A stretch of DNA of 64,000 nucleotides from positions 4,278,001-4,342,000 of the forward strand of contig OX442315.1 of the NCBI GenBank assembly GCA_949358305.1. The letters are read 5' to 3'. This DNA comes from Strigamia acuminata. Taxonomy: Eukaryota; Arthropoda; Chilopoda; Geophilomorpha; Linotaeniidae. Positions 9,101 to 16,923 of the stretch are shown here, piece after piece. The position numbers and the translations under genes are program-made. How positions within the stretch are numbered: position 1 is the first letter of the stretch; each line of letters opens with the position of its first letter. The notes beneath the pieces were generated by a model. The model saw nothing but the letters and a program-made list of their open reading frames with translations, was not told the origin of the DNA and ran no database searches.

Positions 9101-11767
9101 CTCGAGGTAGAATGGCATCATCTCGAGGTATGCACGAAAGCGTTTGACACCCCAAACCGCGGCCAAACATTCGATTTCGGTTACTTTATAGTTCTTTTCA
9201 GCGCTGTTTAATGCGCGAGAGGCAAATGCGATTGGAATTCTCACACCTTCATCGTTAAGTTGCATTAAAGCAGCACCTAATCCAGAATAACTAGCATCGG
9301 TCTGCAGTATAAATGGTTTTTTCCAACTGGGAAAACGTCTTTTCAGTGTTGGTATCGCAATCTGGTCTTTCAGATATTCAAACGCCAATTGCTGCGCATC
9401 TGTCCAAATCCAAGTTGCGTCCTTTTTAAGCAATGGTCGGAAAACTTCGCTAATTTTAGAAAAATTTGCAATGAATGATTGGTAATAACCTACCATGCCC
9501 TTAAATCGTTGTAATTCGCGCAAATTGGTTGGCGCAGGATAATTTTGAATAGCAACCACTTTCTTTGGATTTGGTGTAATCTGGCCCGATTCCACGATGT
9601 GTCCCAAAACCTCGAGTCTTTTTTGACAAAGCTCAGTCTTGTTGGCGTTCATGGTGAATCCAGCGTTGAACAATTCCTCTAAAACGAGGCGCAAATGTTG
9701 CACGTGTTCCTCGAAAGTTCGGCTAAAAATAATCACGTCATCAATATACACAAATACAAATTTGTAAAGATATTTCGCAAGAGTCTTATTCATCGCTCGT
9801 TGGAGGGTAGCGGGTCCGTTGATAGGTCCGAAAGGCATGCGCACATATTCGAATAAACCTCGATGTGTTATAAAAGCTAAATACCGTTCGTCACCTTTGC
9901 GCACGCCGATCTGATGGAAAGCTTCGCGTCCGTCGATTATCGAAAACCAATGCGCACCTCCCAAATATGCAAAGATGTTATCAATGTCCGGAAGGGGGTA
10001 AACGTCCGGAATTGTTTGCGCATTAATGGGGCGAAAATCCATAGCAGTTCTCCATTCACCTGTCTTCTTGGGTACGACGACTGGAGCAACAGCGCAATCA
10101 CTTTGGGATCGCCGAATAATACCTTGCTGCAGCTTTTTGTCGATATATTTATCAATTATCGCCTTTTTCGCAGGGTTTACCGGGCGCACAGGGACATGAA
10201 TTGGACGAAAATCCGGTTTCAGGTTCACCTCGTACTCGGTGTTATTACATAAACCAATTTCTTCGCGAAAGATTTGCGAAATGGGCTGCAATGTTTTGAT
10301 TAATAGTTTTATCTGTGGCACTGTCAATTGGTTCCACAACTGGTGGTAAATCCAATCTAAATCGGTCGGATCTCCACTAGGTTGGTACTGCAAAAAATTA
10401 ATGTCATTAATGTTCATTTTAGAGTTATTCCCACCATTGTCAGGTTGCGCAATCGAAAAGATGTTGATTTTCGACTCCTTCTTGGCATTGATGTCTTTAG
10501 CACGTTGCGCAACGAGTTGTTTGGCAATTGGACGAATAACATTGATTTTTCGTCGTAAACGTCGTAATCGTCGGAACTGACTCAAAGTTAATTTACGTGA
10601 AATTGTCTTTTTTAAATTGGAGGAAATTTTAGAAGTTTCTTTCCTCTTTGGGGACCAAATATTCGACCATTTGCGTTGCGCACGATGTCGAACTTGTTTA
10701 ACTCGATACTGCGCATCGTCATGTGGATACTCGAATATTTCTTGTTGCAAGGGTCTATGCGCCAGGAGGAGGCAGTTAATTTCACTCACCGGATCCGGTT
10801 TCCTTAGTATTTTCGTCGGAACGATCTCACTAATGGCCGCCGGTGGGTTGGATGGATCCTGCGTTTCTTCCGGCGCAAATGGCAAAACCAGAATTGACTC
10901 TGACTTTTTTGCTTCTTCATAAGTCATGAATTTGCGAATCTCATTTGAGCCCACCATGCTCCACTGTTGTCTCGCATGGTCGATGTCGATTCCGGCCGCT
11001 GTGCAGAAATCACGTCCAAGGAGCATATCCATTTTGGCATCGGGTAAAACCATGCAAATGAATTTTATTATGCCTATTGGGGCGCGCAAAGCGAGCTGCA
11101 TCGATTTGGTGGAATCCACTATGTCACCAGACGCGACCTGCACCCGCTCGTGGAGATTCACAAAGTCCAAACCCATTTTTTCGTGTAGTTGTTGGAACAC
11201 GTCCTCACTCATTACACACGTTTGTGCGCCTGAGTCTAGAAGCGCAGTACAAGCTACATTAGCCCAGGAAATCTTTACGCAAGGTGCTTTCTTGCACAAA
11301 CGATCCCCGCGCGTTATCTCAATGATGGGTTCTTGAGTTTCCTTAAGTTCCTCTGGCGTTAACATTACGAAAGATACCTTCATAGGAGAGATCACTTCCT
11401 TTGGAGCCTCAGTCGTTGTTGCACTGGAAGTAGACTTAATTATTGGTAAAGTTTTAGTAATTTTACTCACTATTGTCACTTTCGGGTTTTTCTTCGAAAT
11501 TACAGGTTGCAAATCTGTTAATTTCGGCAATTCGTCCTTTACAGCTTCAGGAACGGCAGTCTGCAGATCTGACGCCTTTGTAGCTGAGGTGATGATGGAA
11601 GATGATGAAGAAATAACACTACTTACAGGTTTATACTCTGAAAGAGTAATAACAGTAGGAGATGTTGTTGAATTAACCTGTGAAGGATCGTCCTCTTTCA
11701 AGTTAATTAAAGGTGAAGCGCGTCGTTTGGATTTCAGACGTTTTGCGCGAAGGGCCGGTCGACTCAT
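6122..11767 (-). CDS. pol: Gypsy-1 Pol polyprotein (PR-RT-RH-IN)
   Basis: This is a 1881-residue polyprotein, long for gypsy pol (usually 1000-1300). Aspartic protease is marked by LLDSGAQ; reverse transcriptase by YIDDV near residue 675; RNase H by LQTDASYSGLGAAL; integrase by an HHCC zinc motif ending CEACQ and a DDE core (YIDYYG, ISDNAPAF, and the Glu in NIAERLNQS). Between RNase H and integrase, at roughly residues 1010-1440, is a Pro/Ser/Thr-rich basic insert with an AT-hook-like KKRGRPRK. The ATG overlaps the gag stop as ATGA, and pol is in the -1 frame relative to gag. The frame is open some way upstream of the ATG, so either -1 frameshifting or reinitiation could express it. The C-terminus lacks an obvious chromodomain. 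Confidence 0.93.
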   Translation of the reverse strand: MSRPALRAKRLKSKRRASPLINLKEDDPSQVNSTTSPTVITLSEYKPVSSVISSSSSIITSATKASDLQTAVPEAVKDELPKLTDLQPVISKKNPKVTIVSKITKTLPIIKSTSSATTTEAPKEVISPMKVSFVMLTPEELKETQEPIIEITRGDRLCKKAPCVKISWANVACTALLDSGAQTCVMSEDVFQQLHEKMGLDFVNLHERVQVASGDIVDSTKSMQLALRAPIGIIKFICMVLPDAKMDMLLGRDFCTAAGIDIDHARQQWSMVGSNEIRKFMTYEEAKKSESILVLPFAPEETQDPSNPPAAISEIVPTKILRKPDPVSEINCLLLAHRPLQQEIFEYPHDDAQYRVKQVRHRAQRKWSNIWSPKRKETSKISSNLKKTISRKLTLSQFRRLRRLRRKINVIRPIAKQLVAQRAKDINAKKESKINIFSIAQPDNGGNNSKMNINDINFLQYQPSGDPTDLDWIYHQLWNQLTVPQIKLLIKTLQPISQIFREEIGLCNNTEYEVNLKPDFRPIHVPVRPVNPAKKAIIDKYIDKKLQQGIIRRSQSDCAVAPVVVPKKTGEWRTAMDFRPINAQTIPDVYPLPDIDNIFAYLGGAHWFSIIDGREAFHQIGVRKGDERYLAFITHRGLFEYVRMPFGPINGPATLQRAMNKTLAKYLYKFVFVYIDDVIIFSRTFEEHVQHLRLVLEELFNAGFTMNANKTELCQKRLEVLGHIVESGQITPNPKKVVAIQNYPAPTNLRELQRFKGMVGYYQSFIANFSKISEVFRPLLKKDATWIWTDAQQLAFEYLKDQIAIPTLKRRFPSWKKPFILQTDASYSGLGAALMQLNDEGVRIPIAFASRALNSAEKNYKVTEIECLAAVWGVKRFRAYLEMMPFYLESDHQSLKWLFQQREPTGRLARWVLSLSDYKFTFLHCSGCKNKVADALSRAPVDPPEVDDEDDSPEVDEACYLAYFDDCNEWPALNIIKELPKDINLQFRKLFKSTFKKVPLIAASSPTKKKNKKKSLIPRPTGKGKVTGNAPTSGAQIPSSTGVATPPTRAPPVTIPPVALTPIVQPTATPNASIPVAQPTSQVRTPNLSPVRVSVPLRTRRQRSLIPILIKKRGRPRKIDIVPILSPRAKRAIATRTRARLKDPSLIPKTPPWLPPRYAGTIKKWTFPKLLKSQQVGKLKAVRRKSAIPSHVVKPKSKSVLIPPPLPIPTPPATPISTPIPSSIPPSAIIPTRIPAPINPSSFRKKTASAPSQLPTPGTLVDKIRRNFRRITGVPAPIIQPDSHRRPTTKPSPEIPNLPTPSPTPSIPITDFPIISPRQHSEPVMYDDAAGPSGQQRPEGYTSDPDSDSTSSEDSFGPIRDMSPPTRNYYAPPTSARRTPSRLRPRRERTVIEDSRTEAEKQAELEHDPPIEHPPFELLPTAAEIIAAQRQDPWSRELIFYLTAQMLPLDPDEAAKIVADAQDFGMYKEMLCRFPPVHINEIRKRRQIYLPFELRERYFRAMHYPPVVGHMGQERTLHRIKSRVFWPKMREDIRTWIQVCEACQRAKPLNRLPYGKMIMSRSRHLFSAIYIDYYGKKPRSTEGHCYAFVMVDSASRWLDVRLTENSNIATTVKQIQKFCKRWGFPKIIISDNAPAFRSPEFRSQIQQLGAINRYTAAYHPQGNIAERLNQSLKNCILAYIDDDHTRWDVNIGYFVLAINSAYQISLKYSPFKMVTGQEARFPGDLDSDTDDGEPLPPVEAENLHEHMRRMRESAINNLRESQIRHKKWFDLKRRPHDFRPGDWVTLRNRQPSSADKQFAAGLRQRTEGVYIIHRLVGPNTVILMDENGQKTQPYNVVELRHWFFAEANFLTLKDVEIIDKHVEIFAVNTLDIFSAYFLSFK

Positions 11768-13734
11768 TTGCGGCCTGGTTCCACCGGCTTCCCGAACTTC
11801 AGGCCTTCGGAGTTTTCCGGTCTCCTAAATGGCTGGTAACATATGGGGCACAACGGATGCCAAGTTGCTGTATCTACCAAATACCACCAATCCTTCGGTG
11901 TTTTCCTCCAGGCTGTGCCTTTCTCAGGACATTTGACAGTTAATGGTGGTTTTGGCGCTGGTGGAAACGTGACAATTGACGTAGAGCACACATGGTCCTT
12001 TGGGACGTCTGCTGGAGGTGTCAGAGTAGCTAAATTTATTTTAATTGTTGCCTTCTGAGCCGCCTCGGCGACTGTGCTCTTCTTAATTTCAGGTTCAGCA
12101 TCCGTGTCGCTGCTACTACTACTCGTATCGGGTTCCTGCGCAGGTGGAGATTGTTCTGGTCTCGCCTGCACTGCAGCTAACTCGATTAAGAATTGTTTTC
12201 GATACCTCGCAAAACGTTTGACGTCCTGGGACACGAGAGATTTGACATCATCGTCTCCTTTGGACTTCTCCGCAGCCTTGAGCACTGTGGGGCGTTGCGC
12301 ATCACGCAGAGAGGGCATTCGTTGATCAGCCATACCCAGATCTTTGTATTCGTCTGCTCGAATGGTGTCCAGCTGTAGACGATTGTCGATGTCATTACCT
12401 CTTTGGATCGCCTCGTCCAGCGAGTTTACGTTCCATGCGCGCAAGAGATGAACAACTTCGGTTTGCATCATGTTCTGAGCTTTCTCCCATTGGAGCTCTG
12501 GGTCGGTATATCCTGCAACCTGAAGATAATATACAATCTCACTTAAAAATGACATCGTAGACTCTCCATTTCGTTGCTTTCGCTTGGATAGCTTCACATT
12601 GGCCGCTGCCGAATTCATGGCGAAAGCTCGTCGAAATAGTATCTCAAAGTCCTCCCATGTTTTTGGTTTTGGTTTTAGTGATAACCACCATCGCTGCGCT
12701 CTTCCACGCGTTGCTTGAATGACAAATACTTTTAAATATTCATCCACCGGGGCCTGCATAGAATACATGTGCGCGTACAAATGCGCAAGAAAAAGATTAA
12801 TGTAATCAAGATCGGCTTTATCTGGATCAAACAAAGGTGGTTTTCCAGGCTTGAAACAATTTTTATCTTTACTTGCGTGTTGCGCTCTTACTGACGGCAG
12901 TGACAACTTTGCCTTGGTGTCGGATCTATCCCGAGGATATCCCATCTTGGAGTATAGCATCGAGCTCATTAAATCTCGATTTGCTCGTGTTGAATGGTCC
13001 AAATGAGCAGATTCCTGTGATGGAGCCTGGGTATAGATCGTTGCCATCGTCGGCATTGGCGGCGTGGTTGTTGTGTAAACAATTTGCGCAGCCTGCGCGG
13101 ACATTTTCGTCTGCTGGCCTCGATGTTCAACTTCCCGTTGCTGGTGCGGACATGCTGTGGGAAGTCCTAAATCATATGGTGCCGAGGTGCCTTTAACTCT
13201 TATGGAGCCATGCGAGGATCCACCGTCTAGAGACCGTGCGGTCCCTGTTCGTAGAGAGCGAGGGCCTTGTTGGAATATTTCGCGAATCTCATTTACTAGA
13301 CCTCGTGTTTGAGCATAGTATTGGTTGCGCAAGTCGGACATCAGCAAACCTTCCGTATTTAATGTGACGGGGTCTACTAATGCTCTAGGCTGAGTCGAAT
13401 CGAAAAAAGATGGCGCCGCCAAAAAGTTAGCGGGTGTTGACGTGGCAAAATTTACTTGAGGTTGCGCTCGTGAATTTGCAACAGCCATTGTCATGATATG
13501 ATTTGATGGGGCTGGCTGTTGTTGCGCAATACTCACAAGCGTTTCCTGTTGTTCGATACGACTTCTTCGTAATTGGTCGTGTTGCTGCCACTCTCGAAAT
13601 TCCCTTTCCTCTTCCCGGCGAACACCACTCCTCCGTTCGGACTGTTGCCATTCCTGCTCCATTTCTAACTCACTGAAATCAAATGGATCGCGCGTGACGG
13701 GACGAATTCCGTCACCTCCCAACTGTCTCGACAT
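11764..13734 (-). CDS. gag: Gypsy-1 Gag
   Basis: This is a 656-residue structural protein starting at an ATG 104 bases inside the 5' LTR. The N-terminal part is Gln/Arg/Glu-rich and probably coiled. The capsid-like region in the middle has the typical retrotransposon Gag pattern RAQRWWLSL, then TWEDFEILFRRAF, then helices up to about residue 470. The C-terminus has LCPICYQPF but no CCHC zinc knuckle. The stop codon TGA shares bases with the pol ATG. Assignment rests on position and on the capsid pattern; no single catalytic motif exists for this family. Confidence 0.88.
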   Translation of the reverse strand: MSRQLGGDGIRPVTRDPFDFSELEMEQEWQQSERRSGVRREEEREFREWQQHDQLRRSRIEQQETLVSIAQQQPAPSNHIMTMAVANSRAQPQVNFATSTPANFLAAPSFFDSTQPRALVDPVTLNTEGLLMSDLRNQYYAQTRGLVNEIREIFQQGPRSLRTGTARSLDGGSSHGSIRVKGTSAPYDLGLPTACPHQQREVEHRGQQTKMSAQAAQIVYTTTTPPMPTMATIYTQAPSQESAHLDHSTRANRDLMSSMLYSKMGYPRDRSDTKAKLSLPSVRAQHASKDKNCFKPGKPPLFDPDKADLDYINLFLAHLYAHMYSMQAPVDEYLKVFVIQATRGRAQRWWLSLKPKPKTWEDFEILFRRAFAMNSAAANVKLSKRKQRNGESTMSFLSEIVYYLQVAGYTDPELQWEKAQNMMQTEVVHLLRAWNVNSLDEAIQRGNDIDNRLQLDTIRADEYKDLGMADQRMPSLRDAQRPTVLKAAEKSKGDDDVKSLVSQDVKRFARYRKQFLIELAAVQARPEQSPPAQEPDTSSSSSDTDAEPEIKKSTVAEAAQKATIKINLATLTPPADVPKDHVCSTSIVTFPPAPKPPLTVKCPEKGTAWRKTPKDWWYLVDTATWHPLCPICYQPFRRPENSEGLKFGKPVEPGRK

Positions 13735-13818
13735 GATGAAGAAAATGTGAAATGATTAAATAAATAACTCAAAAAACTAACCTTTTCGCGCGTTTAAGCC
13801 TTATAGGTGAGAGCGAAT

Positions 13819-13834
13819 CCTGTCAGGCTCGCCA
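13819..13834 (-). other. Gypsy-1 primer-binding site
   Basis: On the element strand TGGCGAGCCTGACAGG begins four bases inside the 5' LTR, the right place and the expected TGG start for pairing with a tRNA 3' CCA end. It looks broadly like the arginine-tRNA type used by 412/mdg1-like elements, but I could not match it to a tRNA gene. Confidence 0.65.
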
Positions 13835-13838
13835 TGTT

Positions 13839-14510
13839 TGTTACGAATCAACTTAGATGTTTAATTGATTTGATCTGAATTTACGCGCAAGGTGATGTTA
13901 GCGCAAATCAGCGGGCAAAGTTCGTAGATTTACTCTGTTTGTGCCATCGTCATATGCGGATATCGGACGGTGAATAAACCTAACTCGCTGTAACACACAT
14001 TATTTATATTCGACGGGCTCAATCTCACGTTGTGGGTCTTTACGTTTAAAAAGAATGAGTATGCGCAGTGATATTCGTATGCGGGTGGGCATAGGATGTC
14101 ACAGGCATGCGAAGGGATAAAAGGTGGGCAAAAAGAGGCGCTATTAAGTGTTAAATTAGAAGGGGCGCGTGTTAAAGCGCAAAATAAAGATTGACAAACT
14201 CAATTCAATCTAAGAGGTGTTAACTCGTTGAAAGAGGTATGAGAAGTGTGGATTATGGATAAAAGTAGCGACCAGGTAAACATGAGTCATGTGACCAGGT
14301 CGATTGGAGTGGGTGAGGGGGTGGAAGGTATAAAATAAGGTTAATTGTTGGAAATAATAAGATGCGCGCAATGAGGCTGCGCATATATTTAGAGATGATT
14401 CATCAATGTTAGATGAAAAGAAAGATTGGGAAAAAATAAGAAAACTTAAGATTGGGTCAGTCTAAGTTAGAAATGAATAAAAAAGAAGGGTGGGTAACCT
14501 GCCCGTGACA
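13839..14510 (-). repeat. Gypsy-1 5' LTR
   Basis: This is the complete 672-bp LTR, TGTTACG to CCGTGACA, and the copy of 1-669. It carries promoter and polyadenylation functions for the element. No clear TATA box was picked out. Confidence 0.95.
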
Positions 14511-15447
14511 ACCTTGCCAATTGTTTTTCTTTCCCGTCTTATTGAAAGAGAGGTGGCAAAGCGATCCATCAAAAATAATCAGCACGCTTCAAAAAAAGGA
14601 CAGTTCTCCAATACACTGAAATTGATAGAAATAAAAAATTCATGTGTACTGACAATGTCAATAAAAAGATGCAAATAAAGTAGGAAAAATTGAAAACATA
14701 GCAAAATACATTCTACTTGAAGTTATATTTACCACTTATTAATAAATTTGTTTTTCATGCGTATAATTTAAACATTTAAACAAAGCATCAATTGCATTTT
14801 AATATTTAACTTGTTTTGTAGAAGTGCCCATTAGTGTCTGCGAAATTTTTTTTTAGGCAAAGCCAACAACAAAAAATGCATTTTCACAAACAGACTAGCA
14901 AACATGCAGTGCACAAACAACTAGCATGCATCTTAAAAGGAAAGAACGAGCAATTCGAAAGATTGCTAAAACGTATGTGAAACAGGAATTAGAAGAATCG
15001 ACATTTTTATCCGTCGAATCTACGAAAAACAAAAAATGTCCATTCATATATCACACATGCCGGCTAACGTTTGGCATAATTACACTTTCTTTATTTGTAT
15101 TCCAGTGCTGGCAACAAATTGTCATTTACAGACAAAAGCCTATCAAAGTTGGTGCTGCTATTTCTGAAGATGGCGGGGTGCCGCCAATACGTCGCAAGAG
15201 GGCGCGCGGACGTATCACACGCATTGCTGATACGTCCAGCGAACGTTTTGTGGAACAGCCAATCAGGGCTGATTATCTTTGTATTTAACCTGTGTAATTT
15301 GACTGAATTCAACATAAACACGTTGCCGCTTAGGGATTATTCCAATAATGTTCAAGCTGCTGGAAAGACGAACCGAACTGCCATTAGGTCAGGGTTAATA
15401 CTGTAGTTCTACATGACCAATTACATTATCCAAATATGAAAACTTTA

Positions 15448-15650
15448 ATTATTCACATAATTTCTTGCAGAAAACGATGGAAGTGCAATGATTTCGAGAT
15501 TGTTCGACGTTTGGAAAATGGAAATGTTTATCTCGCCCGAGAGAACGTTGATTTCTCTTGGGCGAGATAAACATTACCACTTCCTAAACGTCGAAAAATC
15601 TCGAAGTCATCGCACTTCCATCGTTTTCTGCAAAAAATAATTTGAATAAT
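15448..15650. mobile_element. Foldback element, MITE candidate
   Basis: Two arms of about 100 bp are inverted copies of each other, roughly 88-90% identical by eye, around a loop of a few bases near 15546-15550. The outer ends read ATTATTCA and TGAATAAT and are flanked by TA on each side, which fits a Tc1/mariner-type MITE. It has no coding capacity. The transcript would fold into a long hairpin, so a small-RNA precursor is an alternative. Confidence 0.6.
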
Positions 15651-15756
15651 TACAGCAATTTCCTGTGTTATTTATAATCACAAACTATTATATCCATAAC
15701 ACTCTAAATTGTATTAACAATATCAATGTACATGCAAATCTTTATTGCAACAATAG

Positions 15757-15789
15757 CTTGGTTGTCAGGAAACAAACCTGACAACCAAG
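15757..15789. other. Perfect 13-bp hairpin
   Basis: CTTGGTTGTCAGG is followed seven bases later by its exact reverse complement. No U-run or gene is adjacent, so no function is assigned. Confidence 0.5.
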
Positions 15790-15991
15790 GGACAAATAAA
15801 ACTCAGTCTTGACTCCAAAATCTCGGAAGAAACATCGTTTCTTCTCTGCGCTTAGCGCAGTGTTCCATATTTCTATTCCAAATCTTCAGGCCTATCACTG
15901 GCCACTTGGCACAACCTCCATTGAATACCAGAGTGGAGTAAAAACTCGATACTTTACACAAACTAAAAATGTTATCTAAAAAAATAAATAT

Positions 15992-16392
15992 TGTTACGTG
16001 GCTACCGGGCCTAATTAGGTTTCCACGCAACGTTATTTTATTTGGGGTTTATTGAGTGTGAAAGGAAAGAATGAGATTTGTTTATGCTTAAATTCAATTC
16101 AGTTTTATTTGGCCGGACAAACGAAGTTTGTTCGATCCCTTTTAAATTCAGATACATTTATTCTCAGAAATAGGTCAGAATGTTATTTGGATAAATTATC
16201 ACTTTTACATCTATTAATTTGTACAACCTTTATTAATTGGGTTATAAAACAACTGTGTGATAATCTAAATGCGATGTAATTAAATTGGTTTTATAGTCAT
16301 CAGCCGCGCTCTTTAATGAGGCGACATCAGACTCTCTAGATCTGAAAAGCAAAAGTGATTAGAGACCTGTCTTAGTGCGGGCTCCTTATTTA
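15992..16392 (-). repeat. Solo LTR of the Gypsy-2 family, left part
   Basis: It begins TGTTACGTGG and is a diverged match of the Gypsy-2 LTR. It is cut at 16392 by the copia element, and the remainder is at 32826-33002. Both parts together minus the 5-bp copia duplication make exactly 573 bp, the Gypsy-2 LTR length. ATAT flanks the outer ends (15988-15991 and 33003-33006). No internal gypsy sequence of this copy remains, so it arose by LTR-LTR recombination. Confidence 0.9.
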
Positions 16393-16843
16393 TGTCAATC
16401 TATAAACCGTAGGTGAGTGCATGTGTGGAAGCAAACCAGCATCTTTACTTTTTGCAAAGCCATCTAACCATGGAGGCCGCCATCTTTATTGCCAAACAGT
16501 AAGTGATCAAGTGATACATGGGTTAGAGGCTAACTGCCAACCAACTAACAGTAGGACAAATCATCCACACAGTGGTTGATTTGTTCTTTACAAACAAAAC
16601 ATCAACTAAATACAATTCCAGTATTCACACTGGATAAAAACCGGGGCAAACTAATAGATAAACTAAAAACCCAAGCAGACGACAGTCTGGATAACACTGC
16701 AAAACATGTGTTGATTGAATTTGCAAGACAATCAACACTCGACCTCGAGACATAACACAATGCTAAACAGAAACGCGCCATTGCCGCACTAATTCGGAAA
16801 GGTGCGACGTATCACACCATATGACGGATCCAAAATCCCAACA
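16393..16843 (-). repeat. Copia 3' LTR
   Basis: This is a 451-bp direct copy of 32375-32825, TGTCAATC to TCCCAACA. Just inside, the element strand reads CAGAGAGGGCAT, a short and imperfect polypurine tract (about 16846-16855). Confidence 0.94.
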
Positions 16844-16923
16844 ATGCCCTCTCTGATCCGCATATGGGCTAACACGGATAACAGAACAACCCGTAACGCT
16901 CACGACCCCCTCACTGCACGACA

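Larger units (their letters stand above)
1..14510 (-). mobile_element. Gypsy-1, large Ty3/gypsy LTR retrotransposon
   Basis: The element is bounded by two direct LTR copies, reads on the minus strand, and is about 14.5 kb, well above the usual 5-9 kb of gypsy elements. Order from its 5' end (right) is LTR, primer-binding site, gag, pol, a third ORF, polypurine tract, LTR. The pol order protease-RT-RNase H-integrase with YIDD in the RT defines Ty3/gypsy. The left LTR starts at its fourth base because the window begins there, so the target-site duplication cannot be tested. The bases right of the element are ACCT. All three ORFs are open and the LTRs look identical, so the copy appears young. 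Confidence 0.93.
14511..15991. other. Flanking DNA without a recognised gene
   Basis: This unique-looking sequence lies between Gypsy-1 and the split solo LTR. The small open frames here (for example 14926-15288, 120 residues with one hydrophobic stretch) show no domain and overlap others on the opposite strand, so I do not call a gene. A locally GC-rich patch at about 15165-15260 contains AAGATGGCGGGG. The interval holds a foldback element and a perfect short hairpin, listed separately. Confidence 0.5.

Noticed and set aside
14926-15288. 120-codon ORF in flanking DNA with one hydrophobic stretch
   Set aside because: No recognisable domain, overlaps frames on the other strand, and no promoter or splice context is visible.
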